Source: Propionivibrio sp.
GTDB taxonomy: Bacteria; Pseudomonadota; Gammaproteobacteria; Burkholderiales; Rhodocyclaceae
NCBI RefSeq assembly: GCF_029255185.1
Contig: NZ_JAPUVO010000129.1
Span: 1 to 64,000 of the forward strand
Direction of reading: 5' to 3'
DNA length: 64,000 nt
Part shown: positions 7,264 to 17,388 of the stretch, in pieces
Layout of the letters: each line of letters begins with the position of its first letter
Position numbering within the stretch: the stretch's first letter is position 1
Program-made: the position numbers and the translations under genes
The notes under the pieces: generated by a model
What the model was told of the DNA's origin: nothing
The model's database searches: none
The model's input: only the letters and a program-made list of their open reading frames with translations

Positions 7264-9147
7264 ATGCATCGCGCCACAACTCTGAGCAAGTCGCAACAGG
7301 CCGCACTGGCGCTGGCCGCGCTCGGCGTCGTTTACGGCGACATCGGCACCAGCCCGCTGTACACCATGAAAGAGGTCTTCGCCGGAAACCATGCGATCCC
7401 GCTGACTCCCGAAAACGTGCTGGGAATTCTCTCGCTCATTCTCTGGTCCTTGATCATCATCGTTTCGATCAAGTATGTGGTGTTCATCATGCGCGCCGAC
7501 AACCGGGGCGAAGGCGGCATCATGGCGCTCATCGCGCTGGCGCTGCACGACGCCCGGGGCAAGCCGAAGCGCGAGAAAGCCATCATGCTGGCGGGGCTGC
7601 TGGGGGCCGGCATGTTTTATGGCGATGGCATGGTCACCCCGGCCATTTCGGTGCTCTCGGCGCTGGAAGGCCTGGATGTCGCTACCCCGGCCTTCCGCCC
7701 CTTCATCATTCCGGCGACGCTGGTCGTTCTTTTTGTCCTGTTCTACTATCAGCGCCGGGGAACTGCGTCGGTCGGTGCTCTGTTCGGCCCGGTCATGCTG
7801 CTCTGGTTTGCCACGCTGGCTACGCTTGGTCTTTTCAGTATTGCGGCGAATCCGGGTGTGCTCAGAGCGCTCAGTCCCACCTACGGCCTTGGCTTCCTGA
7901 TTGAAAACCGTGGCATTGCCATCATTGCCATGGGTGCCGTGGTGTTGTCAGTGACCGGAGCAGAGGCACTCTATGCCGACATGGGTCACTTCGGGAGTCG
8001 ACCGATCCGTCAGGCGTGGTTCGGCTTCGTGCTGCCGTCGCTGATCCTCAATTATTTCGGCCAGGGTGCGCTGCTGCTCAGCGACCCGGGGACGGTAGAC
8101 AATCCCTTCTACCATCTGGCGCCGGACTGGCTGCTCTACCCGCTGGTCGGCCTGGCGACGCTGGCCACGGTAATTGCCTCGCAAGCCGTCATCTCGGGGG
8201 CGTTTTCGGTGTCTCGGCAGGCCATGCAGCTCGGCTTCCTGCCGCGCCTGGAGGTGCAATTCACCTCGGCTAAGGCGGAGGGTCAGGTCTATTTACCGGG
8301 GGTCAATTGGGGCTTGTTCATCGCAGTGGTGATCCTGGTCCTTGGTTTTAGATCGACCAATAACCTGGCCGCCGCTTACGGTATTGCGGTGACTGGCGAC
8401 ATGGTCATTACCTCGGTACTGGCGACCTTTGTTGCTGCCAAAAGCTGGGGCTGGGGCCGCTGGCGAGCGATGGCCCTTTTTGCCGTTTTCCTGTCGATTG
8501 AACTAACCTTCCTGTTTGCCAATGTCTTGAAGATACCTGACGGTGGCTGGTTTCCCCTGGCCGCCGGTTCGCTGGTTTTTCTGCTGATGAGTACCTGGAA
8601 GCGCGGTGGGCTGTTGCTGACCGAACGTTTGAGCGGCGAGGCCATTGAACTGGAAAGCTTTATCGACGCTCTATTGGTGTCGATGCCGGCGCGCGTGCTC
8701 GGCACCTCGGTGTTCATGACCTCGAACAATACCCGGGTGCCCAATGCCATGTTGCATAATCTGATGCACAACAAGGTGCTGCACGAACGGGTGCTGATCG
8801 TCTCGGTCGAGGTGTTTGACGTACCGTATGTTCCGGAGATTGACCGCGTCGAGCTTGTCCGGCTGAAGGGCGATTTTTACCGGCTGACCGTCCAGTACGG
8901 CTTCAAGGATGAGCCCGACATTCCACTGGCCTTATCGCTGTGTGCCGAGCAGGGCTTGGTCATTGACATGATGGAGACATCGTTCTTTCTTGGCCGCGCG
9001 ACGCTGATTCCAAAGATTGGATCGGGGATGGCGCTATGGCGAGAGAAACTCTTCATTCTGATGCACCGTAACGCCGGCAGCGCGACGAGCTTTTACAAAA
9101 TCCCCAGTAATCGGGTGGTCGAGCTCGGGACGCAGGTGGTGCTTTAA
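7264..9147 (+). CDS. kup: Kup potassium uptake transporter
   Basis: Low-affinity potassium importer of the KUP/HAK/KT family in the inner membrane, driven by proton symport. The 627 residues match the family length. The first helix contains the hallmark GVVYGDIGTSPLYT, followed by a family-typical loop RADNRGEGGIMAL and GAGMFYGDGMVTPAISVLSA. About 12 hydrophobic segments fill the first 430 residues, and a soluble C-terminal domain follows. ATG 7264 starts a family-like N-terminus; the ribosome site is weak (AAAGAGAC). The strong terminator upstream implies its own promoter or read-through. It is convergent with aceB. Confidence 0.95.
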   Translation: MHRATTLSKSQQAALALAALGVVYGDIGTSPLYTMKEVFAGNHAIPLTPENVLGILSLILWSLIIIVSIKYVVFIMRADNRGEGGIMALIALALHDARGKPKREKAIMLAGLLGAGMFYGDGMVTPAISVLSALEGLDVATPAFRPFIIPATLVVLFVLFYYQRRGTASVGALFGPVMLLWFATLATLGLFSIAANPGVLRALSPTYGLGFLIENRGIAIIAMGAVVLSVTGAEALYADMGHFGSRPIRQAWFGFVLPSLILNYFGQGALLLSDPGTVDNPFYHLAPDWLLYPLVGLATLATVIASQAVISGAFSVSRQAMQLGFLPRLEVQFTSAKAEGQVYLPGVNWGLFIAVVILVLGFRSTNNLAAAYGIAVTGDMVITSVLATFVAAKSWGWGRWRAMALFAVFLSIELTFLFANVLKIPDGGWFPLAAGSLVFLLMSTWKRGGLLLTERLSGEAIELESFIDALLVSMPARVLGTSVFMTSNNTRVPNAMLHNLMHNKVLHERVLIVSVEVFDVPYVPEIDRVELVRLKGDFYRLTVQYGFKDEPDIPLALSLCAEQGLVIDMMETSFFLGRATLIPKIGSGMALWREKLFILMHRNAGSATSFYKIPSNRVVELGTQVVL

Positions 9148-9158
9148 ACGAAAACTGC

Positions 9159-9260
9159 GAACCACCAAGGCACCAAGTCACCAAGGGGGCACCAAGGAAA
9201 ACCAAGTTGATTTCATGTTTTCTTGGTGAATCTTTGTGCCTTGGTGTCTTGGTGGTGGAT
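9159..9260. repeat. CACCAAGG-type interrupted inverted repeat
   Basis: The left arm (about 9161-9206) repeats a CACCAAG(G) unit about five times. The right arm (about 9219-9258) carries the complement CTTGGTG three to four times. The outer 16 bases of the arms pair at 15 positions. The element nearly fills the gap between convergent kup and aceB. It could fold into a long hairpin acting as a bidirectional terminator, or be one copy of a dispersed intergenic repeat; similar CACCAAGG arrays occur between genes in other proteobacteria, from memory. Confidence 0.7.
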
Positions 9261-9272
9261 TTTTTCTATCTC

Positions 9273-10871
9273 TTACTCCATCGCCTCGTACAACGGCAGC
9301 GTCAGGAACTCGGGATAGTCCGGCGTTAGGCTCATCTTGTCGAAGATGACGGCGGCCTGATCGTAGGTGGCGGTGTCTTCGCCTTGGGCGACGATGGTGG
9401 CTTTGACCTTGGGCAGTTCCTCGGCAATCATCTGGCGCACCATCTCAACCGTAACCTTGCGCCCGTCGTCAAGAATTCCCTTCGGCGAAACGACCCACTG
9501 CCAGACCTGCGAACGGGCAATCTCGGCTGTGGCGGCATCTTCCATTAGGTTGTGGATTGGCACGCAACCATTGCCGGCGAGCCAACTGCCAAGGTAGTGA
9601 ATGCCCACGTTGATGTTGTTGCGCACGCCGGCTTCGGTGATCGGTTGTGAGGGCTGGAAGTTGAGAAAGTCCTTGGCGGTGAATACTTCGTCGCGTTGTT
9701 TTTCCCACTGGTTCGGACGCTCGCCGAGCACCTTCTGGAACTCTTCAGCGGCAATTGCCACCAGGCCGGGATGCGCCACCCAGCCGCCATCGAAGCCATC
9801 GTTGGCGTCGCGTGTTTTGTCATGGCGGATGCCGGCCAGCGCTTTTTCATTGGCCACCGGATCGTTCTTGATCGGGATCAGTGCGCTCATGCCGCCCATC
9901 GCCGGCGCCCCGCGCTTGTGGCAGACCTTAACCAGATGCAGCGCGTAAGAGCGCATGAACGGCACTTCCATGGTAATCGCGCCACGGTTGGCCAGACAGA
10001 AATCCTTGTTCTTTTTGAATTTCTTGATGCAACTGAAAATGTAGTCCCAGCGCCCGGCGTTCAGACCGGCTGAATGTTCGCGCAGTTCGTAGAGGATTTC
10101 TTCCATTTCGAAGGTGGCGAGAACGGTTTCAACCAGCACGGTGGCCTTGATCGTCCCTTGCGGCAGGCCAATATATTCCTGCGCCATAACGAAAATGTCG
10201 TTCCACAGGCGGGCTTCGAGGTGCGATTCCATCTTCGGTAGATAGAAGAAGGGCCCGGCACCGCGCGCGATCTGCTCTTTGGCGTTGTGAAACAGGAAGA
10301 GGCCAAAATCGAAAATGCCGCCGGAAACGCGCTGACCGTCGACGGTCACGTGCTTTTCGTCAAGATGCCAGCCGCGCGGCCGAATCTGCAGGGTGGCGAT
10401 CTTTTCGTTGAGCGCGTATTCCTTGCCGGCTTCGTTGGTAAAGGAGAGCTGGCGACGGATGGCTTTGTAAATGTTGATTTGGCCCTGGATCTGGTTTTCC
10501 CACTTCGGGCTGTTCGAATCTTCGAAGTCGCTCATGTACGAATCGGCGCCGGAGTTGTAGGCGTTGATGATCATCTTCGCTTCGACCGGGCCGGTGATTT
10601 CGGTGCGGCGGCGCTCCAGAGCCTTGGGCAGCGTTGCGATCTTCCAGTCGCCAGCGCGGATGTGCGCGGTCTCTGGCAGGAAGTCAGGCATTTCGCCAGC
10701 GTCGATGCGTGCCTGGCGGGCAACGCGCGCCTGTAGCAGGGCCTGTCGGCGGTCATTGAAGGCGCGGTGCAATTTGGCGACCAGCGCCAGCGCATCAGCA
10801 GTGAGAATGGTTTCATAGCCGGCTTGGATCGGTGCGTTGATTTGCATGCCGGACGGCAAATTGAGGCTCAT
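9273..10871 (-). CDS. aceB: Malate synthase A
   Basis: Condenses glyoxylate with acetyl-CoA to give malate, the second step of the glyoxylate shunt. The 532 residues match malate synthase A. Visible marks are GPVEAKMIINAYNSGAD and DFEDSNSPKWEN in the N-terminal part, the signature HSAGLNAGRWDYIFS in the middle, and MEDAATAEIARSQVWQW near the C-terminus, which holds the catalytic Asp. It lies 46 bases downstream of aceA on the same strand and is probably co-transcribed. The gene ends next to the CACCAAGG repeat. Confidence 0.97.
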   Translation of the reverse strand: MSLNLPSGMQINAPIQAGYETILTADALALVAKLHRAFNDRRQALLQARVARQARIDAGEMPDFLPETAHIRAGDWKIATLPKALERRRTEITGPVEAKMIINAYNSGADSYMSDFEDSNSPKWENQIQGQINIYKAIRRQLSFTNEAGKEYALNEKIATLQIRPRGWHLDEKHVTVDGQRVSGGIFDFGLFLFHNAKEQIARGAGPFFYLPKMESHLEARLWNDIFVMAQEYIGLPQGTIKATVLVETVLATFEMEEILYELREHSAGLNAGRWDYIFSCIKKFKKNKDFCLANRGAITMEVPFMRSYALHLVKVCHKRGAPAMGGMSALIPIKNDPVANEKALAGIRHDKTRDANDGFDGGWVAHPGLVAIAAEEFQKVLGERPNQWEKQRDEVFTAKDFLNFQPSQPITEAGVRNNINVGIHYLGSWLAGNGCVPIHNLMEDAATAEIARSQVWQWVVSPKGILDDGRKVTVEMVRQMIAEELPKVKATIVAQGEDTATYDQAAVIFDKMSLTPDYPEFLTLPLYEAME

Positions 10872-10917
10872 GGCGGCTCCTGGTGGTGAACTACTGTTTT
10901 GACAGCATTGCCGGTGC

Positions 10918-12216
<1,299 letters not shown>

Positions 12217-12454
12217 GATTGACCTCACAGATTGGTAAGAGAAACGATCATAATTCGAGAAAAATCAAACCGCCCGTTTAGCGCAATATCATTTCTTTTG
12301 CAGGCAGCCGACTGTCTGGATTATAGAGTTAATTCCCATTGGGAACAAGTGTCTTATATAAGACATAAGATTTATTTTTAATGCAAAAAACCAATAGGTT
12401 AGAGTCGGCATCTCAAAATTCGGGATAAAAGTAGTTTTGCGGACGTACAGGCTG
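12217..12454 (-). promoter_or_regulatory. aceA upstream region with palindrome GTCTTATATAAGAC
   Basis: The gap between clpA and aceA is clearly more AT-rich than its surroundings. It contains a perfect 14-base palindrome, GTCTTATATAAGAC, at 12351-12364, about 135 bases before the aceA start. Its form suits a dimeric repressor or activator such as a GntR/FadR-family protein, but I cannot name the regulator. No convincing -35/-10 pair was fixed and no terminator for clpA is evident. Confidence 0.5.
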
Positions 12455-14713
12455 CTAGGCGACTTCGGCAGCCTCTTCGGCAAAGAGCAGTTTCACCTTG
12501 CCGTCCGTGCCGATATCGACGCAGACGTGGCCGCCGTTGGCCAGTTTGCCGAACAGGAGTTCGTCGGCCAGCGCCGACCGAATGGTGTCCTGAATCAGGC
12601 GGGCCATCGGTCGCGCACCCATCAGCGGGTCGAAACCGTTGCTTGCCAGATGGTTCTTGAGCGCCTCGGTGAAGGTGGCTTCGACCTTTTTCTCGTGCAA
12701 CTGCTCTTCTAGTTGCATCAGGAACTTGTCGACCACGCGCAGAATGACTTCGTGATCGAGTGCCCTGAATGAAATCGTGGCGTCGAGCCGGTTGCGAAAC
12801 TCGGGGGTGAACAGTCGCTTGATTTCGACCATCTCGTCGCCAGCCTGCTTGGCGTTGGTAAAACCCATGCTTGTTTTCTGGATGGATTCCTGCCCGGCAT
12901 TGGTCGTCATGATGATGACCGCATTACGGAAATCGGCCTTGCGACCGTTGTTGTCGGTCAGCGTGCCGTGATCCATGACCTGCAGCAGAATATTGTAGAC
13001 GTCCGGATGCGCTTTTTCGATTTCGTCGAGGAGCAGCACGCAATAGGGCTTCTTGGTCAGCGCTTCGGTCAACTGGCCGCCCTGATCGTAGCCGACATAA
13101 CCCGGCGGGGCGCCAATCAGCCGCGAGACAGCGTGTCGCTCCATGTATTCAGACATGTCAAAGCGAATCAACTCGTTGCCGAGGCAGTACGCGAGCTGTC
13201 TGGCGACTTCGGTTTTACCGACGCCGGTTGGGCCAGAAAAAAGGAAGCTGCCGATGGGCTTGGCTGGATTGCCGAGGCCGGAGCGCGACATCTTGATGGC
13301 TTTTGCCAGGGCATCAATCGCCGCTTCCTGTCCGAAGACAACCGCTTTCAAATCGCGGTCAAGATTTCTCAGGGCACTACGGTCATCCGACGAAACGTGG
13401 GTTGACGGAATGCGCGCGATCTTGGCGACGATTTCCTCGATATCCTGCTTGCCGATCAGTTTCTTCTGTTTGGATTTTGGCAGAATACGCTGCGCAGCGC
13501 CGGCTTCGTCAATGACGTCGATGGCCTTGTCCGGCAAATGACGGTCGGGTATAAAGCGTACCGAGAGTTCAACGGCAGAGGTCAGAGCGGCGGCTGAATA
13601 CTTGATGCCGTGGTGCGACTCAAAGCGGGTTTTCAGACCTTTGAGAATTTCGATTGTTTCGGGGATCGAAGGTTCGTTGACGTCGATCTTCTGAAAGCGA
13701 CGCGACAGCGCGTGATCCTTCTCGAAGATACCCCGGTACTCGGTGTAGGTTGTCGCGCCGATGCACTTGAGCTGGCCGTTGGAGAGCGCCGGCTTGAGCA
13801 GGTTTGACGCATCCAGTGTACCGCCTGACGCGGAGCCAGCACCGATCAGCGTGTGAATTTCGTCGATGAATAAAATTGCCTGTGGGTTTTCGCTCAACTG
13901 CTTTAAAACGCCCTTCAGACGCTGTTCGAAGTCACCACGATATTTTGTCCCAGCTAGCAGTGCGCCCATGTCCAGTGCATAGACGCTGGCTTTGTCGAGA
14001 ATCTCGGGAACGTTGTTTTCAACGATCCGGCGGGCCAGTCCTTCGGCAATGGCGGTCTTGCCAACGCCCGCCTCGCCGACCAGCAAGGGGTTGTTCTTGC
14101 GCCGACGGCAGAGAGTCTGGATGACTCGCTCAAGCTCTTTTTCACGCCCGATCAGCGGGTCAATCTTGCCCTGCAGGGCAAGAGTGTTGAGGTTGATGGT
14201 GTAGCTCTCCAGCGGCCCGGCAGCATTTTGCGTTTCGCTTTCGGTTTCAACGCCACTTTCGCTGCGTGCAGCGCTTTGGGGAACCTTGCTGATGCCATGG
14301 GAAATGAAGTTGACCACGTCCAGTCGGGAGATTCCCTGCTTTTGCAGGTAATACACCGCATGCGAATCCTTCTCGCCAAAAATGGCGACCAGCACATTGG
14401 CGCCATTAACTTCTTTTTTACCGGACGACTGGACGTGCAGAATGGCGCGCTGGATAACGCGCTGAAAACCGAGCGTTGGCTGGGTGTCGATATCCTCCTC
14501 ACCGTCGATTGCCGGCGTGTGCTCAACAATGAACTTGGAGAGATCCCTGCGCAGTTGTTCAATGTTTCCGCCACAGGCGCGCAACGCATCCGCCGCTGAC
14601 GGGTTGTCGAGCAAGGCCAGCAGAAGGTGTTCGACGGTGATGAACTCATGTCGTTTTTGCCGTGCTTCGACAAAGGCCATGTGCAAGCTGACTTCAAGTT
14701 CCTGCGCAATCAT
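12455..14713 (-). CDS. clpA: ATP-dependent Clp protease ATP-binding subunit ClpA
   Basis: AAA+ unfoldase that threads substrates into the ClpP peptidase and, with ClpS, degrades N-end rule proteins. The 752 residues match ClpA. An N-terminal double Clp-N repeat begins [14 protein letters not shown]. The first ATPase has Walker A GEAGVGKT and Walker [13 protein letters not shown]. The second has [13 protein letters not shown] and [12 protein letters not shown]. There is no long middle coiled-coil, which excludes ClpB. It starts directly after the clpS stop codon with no gap, so translation is probably coupled. Confidence 0.97.
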   Translation of the reverse strand: MIAQELEVSLHMAFVEARQKRHEFITVEHLLLALLDNPSAADALRACGGNIEQLRRDLSKFIVEHTPAIDGEEDIDTQPTLGFQRVIQRAILHVQSSGKKEVNGANVLVAIFGEKDSHAVYYLQKQGISRLDVVNFISHGISKVPQSAARSESGVETESETQNAAGPLESYTINLNTLALQGKIDPLIGREKELERVIQTLCRRRKNNPLLVGEAGVGKTAIAEGLARRIVENNVPEILDKASVYALDMGALLAGTKYRGDFEQRLKGVLKQLSENPQAILFIDEIHTLIGAGSASGGTLDASNLLKPALSNGQLKCIGATTYTEYRGIFEKDHALSRRFQKIDVNEPSIPETIEILKGLKTRFESHHGIKYSAAALTSAVELSVRFIPDRHLPDKAIDVIDEAGAAQRILPKSKQKKLIGKQDIEEIVAKIARIPSTHVSSDDRSALRNLDRDLKAVVFGQEAAIDALAKAIKMSRSGLGNPAKPIGSFLFSGPTGVGKTEVARQLAYCLGNELIRFDMSEYMERHAVSRLIGAPPGYVGYDQGGQLTEALTKKPYCVLLLDEIEKAHPDVYNILLQVMDHGTLTDNNGRKADFRNAVIIMTTNAGQESIQKTSMGFTNAKQAGDEMVEIKRLFTPEFRNRLDATISFRALDHEVILRVVDKFLMQLEEQLHEKKVEATFTEALKNHLASNGFDPLMGARPMARLIQDTIRSALADELLFGKLANGGHVCVDIGTDGKVKLLFAEEAAEVA

Positions 14714-15022
14714 TCAGTTTTCCTCCATCACGCACGCCAGCGGATGCTGGTTGTCTCGTGCGAAGCTTGCCACCTGCTCGACCTTGGTGGCGGCGACGTC
14801 ACGCGGGTAAATCCCGCAGATGCCCCGCCCTTCCACGTGTACTTTGAGCATAATTTGCGTTGCTTGTTCTCGGTTCATGGAAAAAAACTTTTGCAGCACC
14901 AGAACAACAAACTCCATCGGGGTAAAGTCGTCGTTGAGTAGCAACACCGTGTAAAGCCGCGGAGGTGCCAGTTTGCTGCGTTTGGCCTCGATTACGGAGC
15001 CTTCCTGATGCTGTCTAGTCAT
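14714..15022 (-). CDS. clpS: ClpS adaptor protein
   Basis: Adaptor that binds bulky N-terminal residues of substrates and delivers them to ClpA. The 102 residues include the pocket segment [18 protein letters not shown] and the helix [13 protein letters not shown], both typical of the family, after a basic flexible N-terminus. Divergent from a cold-shock gene, as cspD-clpS-clpA is in Escherichia coli, so this gene order is widely kept. Confidence 0.96.
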   Translation of the reverse strand: MTRQHQEGSVIEAKRSKLAPPRLYTVLLLNDDFTPMEFVVLVLQKFFSMNREQATQIMLKVHVEGRGICGIYPRDVAATKVEQVASFARDNQHPLACVMEEN

Positions 15023-15142
15023 GCTTCAATTCTAACCAGTCTTTTTAAATGTGCAAAACAACGCGGCAACCCTGCTTGCCGCTTTTCACACATAAATCAC
15101 ACGGCCATCACAGGCGTTTGAAAAAGGCGCTTGAAAAAATGC

Positions 15143-15172
15143 TTGACGCATCGCCTGCAACTAGCGTACAAA
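15143..15172 (+). promoter_or_regulatory. Candidate sigma-70 promoter of the cold-shock gene
   Basis: TTGACG at 15143-15148 and TACAAA at 15167-15172 are separated by 18 bases. Transcription would begin near 15179 and give a leader of about 85 bases, in keeping with the long 5' leaders of many cold-shock mRNAs. The region 15023-15263 has no other supportable gene. Confidence 0.6.
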
Positions 15173-15263
15173 GTGTCCATGTTTTGATTCAGGCAGCAGT
15201 TGAATTTCAAACATGCACGTCGGGCGATGCCCGGATCTAGTCTCTTTTCAAGGATGTAGCAAT

Positions 15264-15467
15264 ATGGCAACAGGTACAGTTAAGTGGTTCAATGACGCCA
15301 AGGGTTTCGGTTTCATTACTCCGGATGATGGCAGCGAAGATCTTTTTGCGCATTTCTCCGCGATCACCATGGGCGGATTCAAGACCCTTAAAGAGGGCGA
15401 AAAAGTTTCTTTTGATGTAACGCAGGGTCCCAAGGGCAAGCAAGCATCGAATATTGGGCGTGCCTGA
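15264..15467 (+). CDS. Cold-shock protein, CspA family
   Basis: A 67-residue single-stranded nucleic-acid-binding protein of the OB fold that melts RNA secondary structure. RNP1 is KGFGFI; the RNP2 position reads DLFAHFS, where many relatives have VFVHFS. ATG 15264 is preceded by AAGGA at 15250-15254; the longer open frame upstream has no family resemblance. It is divergent from clpS-clpA, so cspD-like by position, but sequence alone does not separate CspA from CspD types. A strong terminator follows. Confidence 0.95.
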   Translation: MATGTVKWFNDAKGFGFITPDDGSEDLFAHFSAITMGGFKTLKEGEKVSFDVTQGPKGKQASNIGRA

Positions 15468-15481
15468 GTTTCAGCCGCGCC

Positions 15482-15511
15482 AAAAAAACCCGCCTCTGGC
15501 GGGTTTTTTTT
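15482..15511 (+). terminator. Rho-independent terminator after the cold-shock gene
   Basis: The stem pairs AAAAAAACCCGCC with GGCGGGTTTTTTT around a TCT loop, 14 bases after the stop codon. It is a textbook T-tailed hairpin and can act in both directions. Confidence 0.93.
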
Positions 15512-15605
15512 AGCCTTGTTTTTGGCTTGCAACAACTGGGAACATTTCATTGGGCACAGTCCGGTATCATGGCATCAGGCTTTACTCTATGTGGCCTTTC
15601 GTATC

Positions 15606-17090
15606 GTGAACTCGCCTCCTCCTAGCCCGCTCTGCCGTTTGGCCCGTGCTGCCGTGCCACTGCTGGCGGCTATTGCCATTGCGGGCACTTCCCACGCATT
15701 GGGCAGTGATCTTCCGGATCTTGGTGAGGCGGCGCGCGCCGAATTTTCCCCTCAGATCGAACGCCGCATAGGCGAGACCATCATGAATGAAATTCGTCTG
15801 CGCGAGCCAAGTTACGTGGACGATCCGGAAATCAACGACTATCTCAATGGACTGGGTCGGCGTCTGGTTGAAGCCAGTGCAAATCCGACGGGCGATTTCA
15901 ATTTTTTCGCCATTCGCGACAACACGGTGAATGCGTTTGCGATGTTCGGTGGTTTTATCGGGGTGAACACCGGCACCATTCTTACCGCTCAGTCCGAGTC
16001 CGAACTGGCGGGGGTGATCGCCCACGAAATTGCTCACGTAACACAGAATCATCTGGCGCGCCAGATTGCCAAGGAGAAGCAGAACACCATTCCAAGCATG
16101 ATTGCCATGGCCGTTGGTGTGCTGGCGGCACGCGCCAATTCGTCGGTAGCTGCGGCCACCATCACCTCGGCTCAGGCCGGTGTCGTTCAGGCGCAACTGG
16201 CCTATTCCCGCGATTTCGAGCGGGAGGCGGATCGGATGGGTTATCAATCGCTGGACAAGGCCGGTTTTGATGTGCGCAGCATGGGTGATTTCTTCGAGCG
16301 TCTGCAAAAAGCAGGGCGGCTGTACGAGAATAATGCGCCGGTCTATTTGCGCTCGCATCCGCTGACGCTTGAGCGGATTTCCGATATGCAGAATCGGGCG
16401 CAGGACTCGGCGTATCGGCAGGTTGTCAGCAGCCTCGATTTTCACCTTGTGCGCGCCAAGCTACGAGCGCTGATGGGCACGCCACGCGAGGCCGTCACTG
16501 ACTTCGAAATCCAGTTGCGTGAGCGCAAACATGCCTCGCAGGCCGCCGCCCGTTATGGCCTGGTCTTCGCGCTGATGCGCGCCAAGGATGTGCCGGCAGC
16601 GCAGCGCGAGTTTGAAGCGCTAAGGGCGCTGAAGGTTTCGTCGCCAATGATTGCCGTTCTAGCCGCCCAGATCAGGACGGATGCCGGCGACTTGCCCGCT
16701 GCCCAGGCTATTTATCGTGAGGCCCTGCAACGCTTCTCCCAAGCGAAATCCCTTGTTTATGGTTATGCCGAATCGCTCTACGCCGGACGGCAGTACGATC
16801 AGGCCCTGCTGTTTCTGGACGCCCAGTTGCAACTTAACTTCGCCGATTACAAGCTCTACGGCCTGCAGGCGAAAACCTATGCCGCCTTGGGCAAGCGTTT
16901 GTTGCAGCACCGGGCGCAGGCCGAGTTTTACATGCTCCAGGGGCAGCTCGGACAGGCCGTCGAGCAATTGCAGTTTGCCCAGCAGGCGACCGATGGTAAT
17001 TTTTACGAGCAGTCTGCCGTCGATGCGCGTCTGCGCGAATTGCGCAAACTTCAGGTCGAAGAAGAAAAATTGAAAAGGAGTGGCGGGTAA
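15606..17090 (+). CDS. Periplasmic M48 metalloprotease with TPR domain, BepA-like
   Basis: Zinc metalloprotease and chaperone of the BepA/YfgC type, which works on outer-membrane protein assembly in the periplasm. A signal sequence lies near the start (AAVPLLAAIAIAGTSHA). The catalytic motif HEIAHVTQNH is followed by FEREADRMG, which supplies the third zinc ligand. The C-terminal 200 residues are Ala-rich TPR-like helices. The open frame runs back to 15516 but would then start inside the cspA terminator. GTG 15606 places the signal peptide correctly, though no strong ribosome site is seen, so the start is uncertain. It lies 32 bases upstream of tusA. Confidence 0.88.
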   Translation: MNSPPPSPLCRLARAAVPLLAAIAIAGTSHALGSDLPDLGEAARAEFSPQIERRIGETIMNEIRLREPSYVDDPEINDYLNGLGRRLVEASANPTGDFNFFAIRDNTVNAFAMFGGFIGVNTGTILTAQSESELAGVIAHEIAHVTQNHLARQIAKEKQNTIPSMIAMAVGVLAARANSSVAAATITSAQAGVVQAQLAYSRDFEREADRMGYQSLDKAGFDVRSMGDFFERLQKAGRLYENNAPVYLRSHPLTLERISDMQNRAQDSAYRQVVSSLDFHLVRAKLRALMGTPREAVTDFEIQLRERKHASQAAARYGLVFALMRAKDVPAAQREFEALRALKVSSPMIAVLAAQIRTDAGDLPAAQAIYREALQRFSQAKSLVYGYAESLYAGRQYDQALLFLDAQLQLNFADYKLYGLQAKTYAALGKRLLQHRAQAEFYMLQGQLGQAVEQLQFAQQATDGNFYEQSAVDARLRELRKLQVEEEKLKRSGG

Positions 17091-17122
17091 AATGTGCCCT
17101 TATTTTTGCTCTGGAACTGATC

Positions 17123-17350
17123 ATGCAGTTTGATCGAGAACTTGATGTCAAGGGGCTAAACTGCCCGCTCCCAATTTTGCGTACCAAGAAGGCGCTGTCC
17201 GAAATGTCTTCCGGACAAGTGCTGCGCGTTGTGGCCACCGACCCGGGCGCGGTCAAGGATTTTCACGCCTTTGCCAAGCAGACCGGTAATCAGTTGCTGT
17301 CTGACGGTGAGGCCGAGCAGGCCTTCGAATTCTATTTCAGGCGCAAGTAG
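17123..17350 (+). CDS. tusA: TusA-family sulfurtransferase
   Basis: A 75-residue sulfur carrier of the TusA/SirA/YeeD fold. The motif LNCPLPILRTKKAL contains the CPxP core whose Cys carries persulfide sulfur. Known members serve tRNA 2-thiolation, cofactor synthesis or sulfur oxidation. The neighbours (a protease and pabBC) do not show which applies here. The length is full and the start ATG 17123 is clear. Confidence 0.9.
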   Translation: MQFDRELDVKGLNCPLPILRTKKALSEMSSGQVLRVVATDPGAVKDFHAFAKQTGNQLLSDGEAEQAFEFYFRRK

Positions 17351-17388
17351 ATCGCTTTCCTGCCGCTGCTGCCAAGACTGAAAAATAA

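Noticed and set aside
15516..15605. Longer start for the M48 protease at 15516
   Set aside because: The start would lie next to the cspA terminator and the extra 30 residues would put the signal peptide too far from the N-terminus.
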